From NCBI RefSeq assembly GCF_000002235.5, contig NW_022145604.1, positions 26,257,791-26,321,790 of the forward strand: a DNA stretch of 64,000 nucleotides, written 5' to 3'. This document shows positions 29,601-41,600 of this stretch, piece after piece (position 1 is the first letter of the stretch; the number at the start of each line of letters is the position of its first letter). Position numbers and translations under genes: made by a program. Origin of the DNA: Strongylocentrotus purpuratus. Its lineage: Eukaryota; Echinodermata; Echinoidea; Camarodonta; Strongylocentrotidae. Under the pieces are notes generated by a model. It saw nothing but the letters and a program-made list of their open reading frames with translations, was not told the DNA's origin and made no database searches.

Positions 29601-32600
29601 CTCTTGGAAGGAGATTCATGAGCACTTTGAATTTGTGAAATTGTGATTCCATAAGAGATATACGCTATTGAGACACCTTTTAAGTTTCTTCACGGGACCA
29701 ACTCATCACATTTTGGAGCAAGTCAAGTTGGAAATCAATTTTGGAGTCCGTTTGTGATAATTATATGTGTGAAGTAATAAGTGGTGCGAGCCTAGCGCCG
29801 CCATAATAAAGCTCAAGTATATATTTGGATCAATCGCGAAGCCTTTAATTGTTGGATCACAAGCTTGGAAAATGTTGATTTTAGAAAAGATTATCATTGT
29901 GATATATGGTGCGAGCCTAGCGCCGCCACTTCATGTATTTACCAAGTGAAATGTTTTCATTGGACCAAACGCGAATTTGTTCACTAGGAGTCACAAGTTG
30001 GACCACTCTGCACCTTCTATTCTGTCGCGTAATCAAGCCGTAGAGATGGCAGCAGAGGCACAGAGTATGCAGATTCGAAAAAGACTAAAAGACTTGATTA
30101 TTGTGCAAAATCTGGCTATCATGGACTGACTAAGGAATAAACTCAGACTTTGGACATTTAAAAGAAAAAGTCAGATTATTTGAACATGATATAGACAGAG
30201 ACTCAGTGAAAATGCATTTTATGTATACATGTAGAAAAGATTCTTGCCAATTTGAATGCTATTTCTAACAGTTTCATAAGCATATTTTGTTATTCAGTGA
30301 ATTGCATTTGAGGAGTGTAAAATGTATGTACAATGTACCTTTGAAATGGTGGGCACAGTGACACAGATGTCTTTTAGAAGTTGAAAGAGAAGATAATAGA
30401 AATATTGAATATGTAAAATATATGAATTATTGTTTGATCATCTATGATGTAATTGCTAGAATATGAATATTTAAATTTAAATTTCTGTGACAGAAAAAAG
30501 GGAGTAGAAAACAAAAGTCAAATACAAAACTTTGGGTCATGTTCCACTTTTCAGGTAAATATTTGTCAGGAACTCAGGAGAGAAAAATCTTGCATGTATT
30601 TAAAATGTCATATGAGATATTTGGAAGCATATTTTGTGTTGCTTTTAAAGTGTAGATTTATGTGAAGTGCATGATTATAAAAGGCAATGGGTTATTATTT
30701 TGAAGGATACAATGTAAAGATTTTTTAGGAATCAAGGAATAATGTGCATATTTGTGTTGACGCAAATATTTGGTGTACAGGTTATTTTAAAGCAGATGCT
30801 ATTTTGGTTCTGAGACAAAATTTCAAAGAGTTTATACAAGACGATAAAAATTGTATTATGGGCATTAATAGTGCTTAGTGAAGGCAGAACTGTACACACT
30901 TGACTATTTTGAAGACGTTAATGTTTTTATAGCAAATGAGTTCGTTGTATATAATTAGAGGTGAAATAATTTTGCTATGTTCAGATTTAGTGTCAGGATA
31001 TTTACATTTGGAAAGTTCTTTTATAGAAATGGCAGTGTTTGATAGCATGATTTGAACAAATCGTGTCATTTGCTTTGTTGTTACATAGCTACTGTACATA
31101 TAAAACGACACTTTGCATGCTTAGTTTGCACGAAAGAAATGCTTTACTGCATTCGTTAGAAGGGACAAGACATTCGATTGTGTTGTTTATTTGTACAAAT
31201 TCTGAAAGAGACAGAAAATAACAAAAGTCCAAAATTATTGCGAACATTGTTAAAAAAGGGATTCAACTCAGTGACAAGAGTTTGAATCAAGACTAGTCAT
31301 CTGATGACATGTTTCGATAAGGAGAGTTGTTTGATAGTCTTATAATTAGTCCACAGTATACTTCTGAATTCAGTGGAACTTGAAAGTGTACACCCTAAAA
31401 TAAGAGGTAGTGGTTAATCTAGTTCTTAACCATTTAAATCTTTGTTGCGATATTGTGGCTCTCATTGTCATTGTTTTTATTGTAGTTTGAGTAGAATTTA
31501 GAGTTGGACAGATTTACGACCAAAGCATATTATTGTTACCAAGATTCTATTGATAGCTAAGGCCTGATTTCATTGTGCATGTCTTTATTATATCGGTGCA
31601 AAACAAAATTCAGTTTATCTGTGCTATGTATTGGAGTCAACAGTACTTGCCTTTTTTAAGATAGGGCTGCATTGCAGCATTCCAGAGTGTTTTCTTAAGG
31701 TGCCAACATCATTTATAGTGAGTTTACAAGTTACTAACCTATGCAAAAATCTTTCATTTTGTGACACAAGCGGGCTTTCTTGTCCAAAGATAGTAAAAAG
31801 AGCCACAAGAGGGACATTGGTTGGTTTTTGTTTGACAAACTGATAATAATCAGGAGTATAGACATTCATAAGCTAGTTAAAGGTTAAATTGTCATTGGTA
31901 TTTTCTAAATGATGGCATTGAGGTGTTTTTTGTGTCATGTAGGTGTTGTGGCATGTTAGAGCCACAGTTATGCATATTTTATTGCATTGAGTTACGTGTA
32001 TATAGTTTGACTTTGAAAAGGTTTTGGGTTTTTATTAGCAGGAACTTTTGAAAATAATACAGGAATAAGATTTAATCAGAATGATTCGAGAAAGCCATAT
32101 GGTTATTATTGTTTTTTGGAAGTATAAGAAAAGGTGTAATTTTCTGTCGGCTTGCCTCTGAAAATTAAGGGGCCGGAAATGTAGATGCCAAACTAATGCA
32201 AGAGCGCCATCTCTTGTCGGTTTTAAAATTTAATAAGTTTGAGGGGAGGAAAAGCGCGAATAATCACTGGCAGTAACCCTTGGAAACAAGACAGAATTTT
32301 AACCTCTTCTCCCTACTTCATATTTCCGTTTTATGATCTTGTTTGGTTTTGGACAACAATTGGAATGGATGCAATCATTGTATAATAACATTGTGATCGA
32401 CCCGACGTGAGTAACGTGAAATGTGGTTATAGTAAAGGCTTCAAAATTAAAGTTTTCGAGACATTATATTGGTATTCGACAATTGATTTCTACACTTGCA
32501 ATTGCAATTCTACAGTACGGTACGTGGATTGACGATGTACGTGTGAATAGTGTCAGATTGCGAGATATTAAAGGACGGAACGGAGCTGAGAGGAGCGTTG

Positions 32601-35600
32601 AAACTATAATAAGGTGAACTTGGGTTCTTGGCCAGTCAAAGGTGATCGTGAACAACAAGGGACCAGTGCAGTACCAGTCTGATAAATGAGAATATGACTA
32701 GAGAGGTCTATGAATAGAGCATGATCACTTGTGCCTGTGGGTGTATTTTGAGTCGAGAGAATGACGTGATTGGACAGAATACAGTCAGAGAATTAATGTC
32801 GAGGTCTAAGCCTAGACCTCCAGACCTAGTCTAAAAATGGAGAACTAAAGACAGACTATCTGACTACTTCAAGGTCATTTTGCACCCACAACATGTATAT
32901 AAAATAAATTGTTTGTATTTTCAAATTCTTTAAACTCGGTCAAACTATCATCAATCTCTTTCTCTCTCTTTTGTTGTTGGTGCCATTTTGCTTTCGTTCA
33001 AATCAACTGCGTGTCAAGTAAATTACACTACCCGTTCAATAAATGCAAGGGAAAAGATTTAACGGTGGAGGCAAAGGACGTATTTTACTCAGTTGGAACA
33101 TCATAATTATTCTGTATTAACATCGACTTCCATTACGACTGGTTCCTAGGAAACCAAAAAATATCGATGGACGATGCTCTCCCCCCCCCCCCCTTCCCCG
33201 AAAGATTGAATGGAATATGAAACATCTGAGACTTGGCATTTATAAATTGTACTTAATTAAAATAAATGGGCAATACAACCCTGTGGTGGAAATTTGCTTT
33301 AAAGGAAAGCAAAACAAATCAGGGGAAAACATTCATAAAAGTTTGAAAAACGATCCGATAAACAAGAACAGATAACAAAACAAAGGCCTTTGCGGGTTGT
33401 GAAAACAGCCATTAAATAACCGACCCCTGACTTGGTAATTCTAAGAATTTTAACTTAGAATGTGGGTGCAAAATGACCTTGAAGTAGTCAGATAGTCTGT
33501 CTTTAGTTCTCCATTTTTAGACTAGGTCTGGAGGTCTAGGCTTAGACCTCGACATTAATTCTCTGACTGTATTCTGTCCAATCACGTCATTCTCTCGACT
33601 CAAAATACACCCACAGGCACAAGTGATCATGCTCTATTCATAGACCTCTCTAGTCATATTCTCATTTATCAGACTGGTACTGCACTGGTCCCTTGTTGTT
33701 CACGATCACCTTTGACTGGCCAAGAACCCAAGTTCACCTTATTATAGTTTCAACGCTCCTCTCAGCTCCGTTCCGTCCTTTAATATCTCGCAATCTGACA
33801 CTATTCACACGTACATCGTCAATCCACGTACCGTACTGTAGAATTGCAATTGCAAGTGTAGAAATCAATTGTCGAATACCAATATAATGTCTCGAAAACT
33901 TTAATTTTGAAGCCTTTACTATAACCACATTTCACGTTACTCACGTCGGGTCGATCACAATGTTATTATACAATGATTGCATCCATTCCAATTGTTGTCC
34001 AAAACCAAACAAGATCATAAAACGGAAATATGAAGTAGGGAGAAGAGGTTAAAATTCTGTCTTGTTTCCAAGGGTTACTGCCAGTGATTATTCGCGCTTT
34101 TCCTCCCCTCAAACTTATTAAATTTTAAAACCGACAAGAGATGGCGCTCTTGCATTAGTTTGGCATCTACACATGTAATCTTTTTCGAGCGGGAAAATAC
34201 TTGTATTAGAACTCGTTCGTAGCGTCAAATTTCATTTTACCGGGGAAGAAATATAGCGGCCGCAACTTTTTTATGGGAAAATGGAAACGTAATACCAAGA
34301 TAATTTTTTCCTTCAATTAGGAGACAACGTGTTTCCGTTGTTATCAACTTCAGAAAATCAGAAGTTGAGAGAACGAATGTTATACCTTGTTTAAAAAGAT
34401 AAATAAAAATAGCTCTTACTCCTTCTAAAAGTGCTCCGCGCTGTCTATATAAACTGATACTTATTGATATTCCAACACTTAGTATATGTCGGCAGAAATT
34501 TGAAAAGACAAACAAGTTATTTTATATAAATGTAATCTTTTTCGAGCGGGAAAATACTTGTATTAGAACTCGTTCGTAGCGTCAAAATTCATTTTACCGG
34601 GGAAGAAATAAAGCAGCCGCAACTTTTTTATGGGAAAATGGAAACGTAATACCAAGATAATTTTTTCATTCAATTAGGAGACAACGTGTTTCCGTTGTTA
34701 TCAATTTCAGAAAATCAGAAGTTGAGCGAACGAATGTTATACCTTGTTTAAAAAGATAAATAAAAATAGCTCTTACTCCTTCTAAAAGTGCTCCGCGCTG
34801 TCTATATAAATATGATACTTATTCATATTCCAACACTATGTCGGCAGAAATTTGAAAAGACAAACAATTTATTTTATATAAATGCAGTCTTTTTTCGAGC
34901 AGGAAAATACTTGTATTAGAACTCGTTTGTAGCGTCAAAATTCATTTTACCGGGGAAGAAATAAAGCGGCCGCAACTTTTTTATTGGAAAATGGAAACGT
35001 AATTCCAAGATATTTTTTCCCTTCAATTAGGAGACAACGTGTTTCCGCTGTTATCAACTTCAGAAAATCAGAAGTTGAGAGAACGAATGTTATAGCCTGT
35101 TGTGCGCCGCGCTGTAGTCACTTTGGCAGGCATTTGAAATCACGCAATTCTGATTAATCGCCAGCGTCTCGGGCATGCTTTTTATAATCGGCCAATTCTC
35201 AAAAAAGTCGATACGATTTGCGCCTTTTGTCTAGAGAACAAAGGCGCATTCCAGAATGCATTCCAGAATGTGCGCATTCTGGAATGCCCCTTTGTTCTCT
35301 AGACAATAGGCGCAGGTCGCATCGATTTTTTGAGAATGTGGCTAGAATGTGGGCATTCCAGATACATTCCAGAAAGATTAACAAGGGCATTCCGAATGCA
35401 TTCCGAATGCCAGTTGAATAAATCCGTGGCGCCTAACATCATAGCAATGTTATGTTTGGTCACATGATGCTATGTTGACCAATCACTGAACAGGATTTCA
35501 TTCATCAATAATAAATAAATATAATAGCTTCCATTTACTCACCACACCATTGTCTTCACGATGACGTCTTTGATAGACTCCCACACGGCTTTAGTATCTA

Positions 35601-38600
35601 TACCGTCTCTCTGCATGAAGCCCCACAATGCTTTCAAACTCCTGCAATTGACATGACAAATACAAAGCAATTAGGTTTATCTCAATCCAGCAAGCCATTT
35701 TTGTAATGTAACCAGTCTCACCTCCACCTTAGGTAGACGAGACAAAAAAGAAAAAATATTAAAGGTAAAGACCAGTATTGGAAACGCCCCAATTTCAAAA
35801 AATGAAATGGAAGCTCTCATTACCAATCATGTGAAAGAATATGTTTCGACTAATACATGATGATAACAAATTTGCCGGGAAACCGCCTACTAATTCATAT
35901 ATTTGGTAAATTTGTTTCTCTCATGGTCTGTGAGAGATATAGGGTAGTCCCATATACATCTTTCTGTGTATAGTGCTTGTAACTTTACGAAGAATGGGCC
36001 AAATTTCTTATCATTTTGATGATTCCAGAACCTTGCAGATGCTAGATGCTAGATGATCAACCTTTTCTGATCGATTCCACAACGTTTCTTTCACAATGCA
36101 ATGGCATGACCATAACTGGTCTTTACCTTTAAAGGAAACCATTTTCATTTTTGCATTGAGGCCGATTCCCAAGCAGCCACATTTGTTGTCTACATGGAAG
36201 TCTCACAACACCCAGCAATTGAATATTAACATTCATATGAGAGTTTGGCACTATAGTCAGGAACAAGTCATTTTTATTTTTTCAACATTTCACTACTCAT
36301 CCCATTTCCATTTCTTTCAAAAACCAGTCATAGCCGTGTTATTAGGTGGACAGTGGCATTTCGTGGGAGGCTGGTAGTCAGTGAATACACCTTATAGATG
36401 GAGTAATAACTTAGTACAGAGAGCACCACTGCTTGGTGGATACAAACATGAACCGCTCAGAGGAACAAATTATCTGGGTGGAGCTAAAAGGGCTTTTAAA
36501 TTCTTGTATTTAAGTAGACGAGTTAGCACCATTCTAGCTCAAAAAAAATATTAAACATCATCCATCACATCCAGGCATTGTGGCGTGCGCCTGTAATCCA
36601 GCTAACAATGGAAGTTACAAACTGATTCAGCCGAGGACGCAGACCGGTTTAAAACTGAGTCACGTCTTTCGGATGGTGACGTTTAAAGGTCGGTCCCCAG
36701 ATGTAAATAATCATATCTGATTGATACAGGTCTTTAAAAACCCAATACACACACACACATTCCATCCCATCTCTGTGCCTACCATTTGTGGCCCTCGCAC
36801 GCCATGCTGTCCGAGTTGGGAGTGAAGTCTGCGTTCTTCTTGTTGATGCTGTAGTTGGTCAGGTGCATGAACCTGTTGGAAAGGCTCTTCATAGAAGACG
36901 AATATCTACAGGAAGGAAGGAAGACAAGAGGAGATTTGAATAATAGCGCTTAATACAAATGTCTCTAAGCGCTTTCCAAATATACTATTACCCCGGTCAT
37001 TGGATTCAGTGCTTGCCCACATACACTGTGTGAGCAATCTCCACTCCCTGGGGAGCATTCCAGCCGGCGTTACTTGACGCTCACAAGCTGTTTGACCAAC
37101 AATGACAGCCACATCCTACCGGGTACCCATTTGACACCTGGGTGGAGAGTAGCAAGTGCAGGTTAATATCTTGCCAAAAGATATTAGTGCCGTGTCGGGA
37201 TTCGAACCCTCGACCTTTGCATCTCCAGTCAAGCGCCTTAAACCACTCAACCACGAATGGAGATCTTGTTGAAAATTTCTATTTCTCTCTCTCATTTTGG
37301 CATCGCACTATCTCTCCCTCACTCTTCCATCGCTCTCTCCTTTCTCTCTCTCTCTCTTTCTCTCTACCCCTATTTCTCTCTCTCTATCTCTCTCTTCTCC
37401 CTTATTCAGTGTTGCATAACAAAACTCCTAGGATGATTCATCTTATAATGTACTGACTTGAACTATGTTATGCTTTCAAATTGTTCAGATTAATATAAAA
37501 GAATTTAAGTTCAACGCGATTTTATGGCTATTTTATTGTGAACCGATATGCAATTCAGCTTTCGGGCTATGTATCGTTAATAAACTATTTCAAATTCAAA
37601 TTTTCAAGCAGACGACATCCCATTAGGACACCCGGTAGGATGCGAAAGCTAATGTGGTTAGATTAGCAAGTGTGCGCTTGTAAAAAAGACGCCTGGCTGG
37701 AATGCTCCCCAGGGAGTGGAGAATGTGCATACATTGTGTGCGGGTAAGCCTGAATCCTATGACCGGGGTAATAATATATACATCTGTAAAGCGCTTTGAG
37801 AGGGCCTCCGGTCCTGAAAAGCACTATATAAGAACTAGCTATTATTATTATTATTAAGAATGAACATAATTGCAATGCTGCTATTTCTCAATTTATAATG
37901 AGTTTGGTGTATATAAATGGGATGGCATTTCAGACCATTCAAAATGGGATATGAAACAGATTCCAATAACTAAAATTGTCTACTTGTGCAAATCATGCCC
38001 AACCTGTGATGTCACACATCTCTGCAGTGTTCTGAGAGCTCTTTAGGAGCTATCCCGGGGCTGTATTTTAGCGTTTTGTAATTGATAATAATCATTACTT
38101 CAAATGTTTCCAAGCATTGAGTTTTGATAAAATTATCCAATAAAAGTTTCACCTTTGCAATAATGAAAATAAAGTTAATTCTTAAATCTTCGCACATCTA
38201 CTTTAAGATCCTGAATCTTAATTCCAATTGAGAACAAACCACTGAATTAAAAAGTGGTAGAAAACTGTAGAATAAAAACCTACTTCATGGTGGCGAATCT
38301 GGCAAGACCGTTGGTGAAGATGTAGACGCGGAGGGGATCAAAGCTACTGACGTAGACATAGATGCGTAGATCAAACTTGCTCCCGTTGATCAGGTACGGC
38401 TTGGCAAGATAGCGCTGGACGATGACCGGTTTCCGACGGGGAATCTGACTCCACTTGTGGATGACCTTGATGCCAATACCTCGTGCTGACGCAGGCTGAA
38501 AATGAGTTTGGGAAAGTAGAATGATCGACTTGAACTGAATGGCATGTTATTCATTGCAAGCGGTTCGGGATGGGGTTCTAAATAAATGTTTTTTCCCCTC

Positions 38601-41600
38601 AATTGTAGAGATTTTGTGGCAAACAAACTGTTTTATTGACAGAAATACACCCTGTGGCCCGAATTCACAAAGCAAGGTTTGAGCTCAAACCTCCTTTTGT
38701 TCCGCCAAACCTTGCTTTGTGAATTCGGGCCAATATGTCTCTTAATGCATGAACATAGACTTGCAGTGCATTTTTTTTTTTGGGGGGGGGGGGCGGGCAA
38801 AACTTACAAATCTACATATTTATGTGTAAAAATAAAAATAATAGAAAGAATTACTGTAATTTTGAATTATCATTATTATTACTGATTTACTATAATACTA
38901 GAAACTGCCACTATAAGAATCAAATTTTCTTCATGAAGTCATTTTTTATCTTGAAACTTTCGCAAATAAAAAAAATCAAGGCTTTGCAATATGAACCTGA
39001 ACAATGAAATTCATGTAGTTTTCATGCACGATAGAGTCTCTGGTTTTACACACACAAAAAAAAACTCTAACAACTTCTCTTTAAAGCTTATCAACACTAG
39101 TGTGGCTAGGAGGGATTAGACCACACAGCGAGGTCACTGACAGGTGGCTATCTCATCAACTCAGCTCTCAAATAACATAAGAAATAGAGGATCATGGGGG
39201 ACCAACAGGCACCGTTTGGGGAAGTTTTCTATATAGAGGGAGCAAGTAACTACAAGTAGGACAGTGGGGCTTTAAATGAATTAAATTTCTCACCGGTTTC
39301 AGGATCCACTTCTGCTTCTGACCTCCGTCCTCCCACGCCCTCTTGAGCAGCTTGAGGTCAAAGGGCAAGACGTAGGTCTGGGGGAAGAAGTTGTAGTCCT
39401 TCTTGCCGTAGTGGAGCTGCATGCGATGCAGGTTGCGCCACAGCCGATCCTTGCGCCCAATCTGGAACGACCCTGGTACATGGTTCACCTTCTGGTATTC
39501 GCGTATCGACTTGAAAGCAGAAGCCTTCATGTGTTTGCCCCAGTAACCCAGCCACTCATTCGCTTCTGTAAAATATTAATATTAAATAAGCAAATTCATT
39601 TATTTACACTTAAAAAGTTATTACACAAGTAATACAATCAACAATTAATAAAAGATGGCATGATCCCACTTCCTTTACTTTTCACCCTCCCTCCCTCCCT
39701 CCCCCCCCCCCCCCTCCTCTCTCTATCTCTCTCCCTCTCCCTCTCCCTCTCACCCTCTCTCTCCCTCCCTCCTTCCCGCTCTCTCTCTCCTTTTCTCTCT
39801 CTCCAGCTATAAAGTTGTATTTAAAAGTGTATACAAGAATATCTTCATATTTCGGGGTCTAGTACATTTAGTACATTGTCTGTCATCAAAACAAATGTAT
39901 ACATGATCTTATTTACTATCACTAACTTGTACCATTCTAATGTAAAAATGAGTCTTTATAACAGAAAAAGCAGAAAATTTACAATTTCTGTTCAAGCATT
40001 CAAAGCAGTGAACAACTTTTAAAGCAAGTACACATGGCAATAACTGGGCCCCATCTTATAAAGAGTTGCGAATGATCCAAAGCAATCGCAAGTTTGAACT
40101 TGAAATCTCATGTAGCTGTGATTGATATCAATCGCAAATAAGTTGCAATTAATATCACACTATAAACATGACGGACAAAGAAAGCGAACAGGTGAATATG
40201 CATGTGACACACATTTTTACATAATAGCAGTGAAGGGATGTTCCTTTGTATACCTGAGGAACTGAATATTTTGTCCGCTTTTTTTGTCCGTCATGTTCAT
40301 AGTGTCAACAGTTTGTAAGATGGTGCCCAGGATTTCTACATTCACAACAGACCAATTTCTGTGTGGAATTTTAGGGTTTTCGCTTACTTTTAGTTGATCT
40401 GAACCCAGATCTTGCGATGCAGTTCTTGACGACATGCGGCGTGATTGGACTCATTCTCCACTTGAGCAGTTTCCTCAGCTCCCATGGCAAAGGAATAACT
40501 ATCGAATGATGAAAATACAAAGACAATACATGAATATCACAAGAACTTTAATTTCTGTTCCTCTTCTTCTAACTAAAATTATTGTAATTCTATTATTGCA
40601 AAATTATGTCCTGAAGTATGTTAAACTTCAACTTATGTGTATTTTATTTTCTTTCTTGAATCACTTGATGGCCGTTTGCCCACAATCATAAATTTTCACA
40701 CAACTGCGCCAGGAGTGTCATTTTTGACAGACATGGCGCATTATAAATGTTCATTATTATTATTATTATCATTTTAAATCCAGGTTAAGTTCATGGCCTC
40801 CCTTGAGTAGCTTTATGAACAGGAGTGACATTCAAGTCCACAAGCCCCAACTCTCAAATACGAGGCACTTTTACCCAATTGGTGAATAATTACATTGTAC
40901 AATACCGGTACTTATGAATAAGTTATAATGAGATTGTGTTGACATTGTTGCCTTTTCACGATAAAAAGAATTTCCCTAGTTCAAAAAGTTAATAACGAAT
41001 GCAATCTACAGTGTATGTAAGAAACGAGTTTACCTTTCACAAAAGAAGGTATGATTAACTATTAGATTCATGCTGCATCAAAAATGAGAATAACTACAGG
41101 TCCAAGGGCAGTTAACTACTATAAAAGTCTGTCACGGCAGAATTTATTGAGACATCATATTGTACATTACATTAGGAATGGGAGAGATCATAAGAAATTT
41201 GCAAACCTGTCTGGTTCTCCCCGACAAAGTTGATGGTTGGAGGCACTTTACTGAAGAGACTGGCAGACAGCGGGGGATGGGCGTCGTCCGTTCCCGTCGT
41301 CAACACCTCCAGGACCCTCTCGCTCTTGGACTTGGAGCCAAGGATCGACGACGCGTCCATTCCGTTCGTCATCTTGAGGAGGGCGTCGATGGCAGAGATA
41401 CTGCCGCCTTTACTGCTGCTACCACGCTTCGAAGAAGACATGCTGTACGTGGAGTACGTATCCGATTCATCTGGTAGTGAGTAGAGATATCGTTAAGATT
41501 TTTCAAAAAGATTTTCTGATAAAATGACATCGGAATTATTCGATATGATAACATATATAAATCAGCCCCTTAAAGGTACTATGTCCCATTTGCAGGCCAA

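Larger units (their letters stand above)
19177..34171 (-). mobile_element. BEL/Pao LTR retroelement, young, with an inverted duplication in its leader
   Basis: Fossil element on the minus strand. LTRs of 711 bp (TG...CA) lie at 33461-34171 (5') and 19177-19887 (3'); CATGT flanks both sides (19172-19176 and 34172-34176), a 5-bp duplication as usual for BEL/Pao. Gag part 26950-28131, pol part 22446-27014, then a ~2.5-kb noncoding tail before the 3' LTR. The LTRs look identical by eye, so the insertion is recent. The coding part looks close to whole (about one break at most). The leader is split by a 5-kb inverted copy of the element's own 3' end plus flank (28398-33442). Confidence 0.9.
2482..35433. 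mobile_element. Candidate 33-kb PIF/Harbinger-like shell filling TTLL4 intron 8
   Basis: Left end GGCGCCACGGATTTATTCGA... and right end, read inverted, GGCGCCACGGATTTATTCAA... match for about 50 nt with few differences. Both continue into repeats of GGAATGC/CATTCC words. TAA lies directly outside each end (2479-2481 and 35434-35436), the 3-bp TWA duplication typical of PIF/Harbinger. Removing it leaves an intron of about 0.8 kb. No transposase is seen in it. Most of its length is later nested insertions (BEL/Pao, LINE tail, arrays), so it is probably a non-autonomous element that has been used repeatedly as a landing site. Alternative: ends of two related elements. Confidence 0.5.

Noticed and set aside
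33461-34171. Independent solo LTR
   Set aside because: Its orientation, identity to the 3' LTR and the matching CATGT outside 19177 and 34171 make it the 5' LTR of the same element.
37194-37257. tRNA gene on the minus strand
   Set aside because: A- and B-boxes are present but stems pair poorly and the SINE body and tail follow directly. The same holds for 500-590 and 1390-1475.
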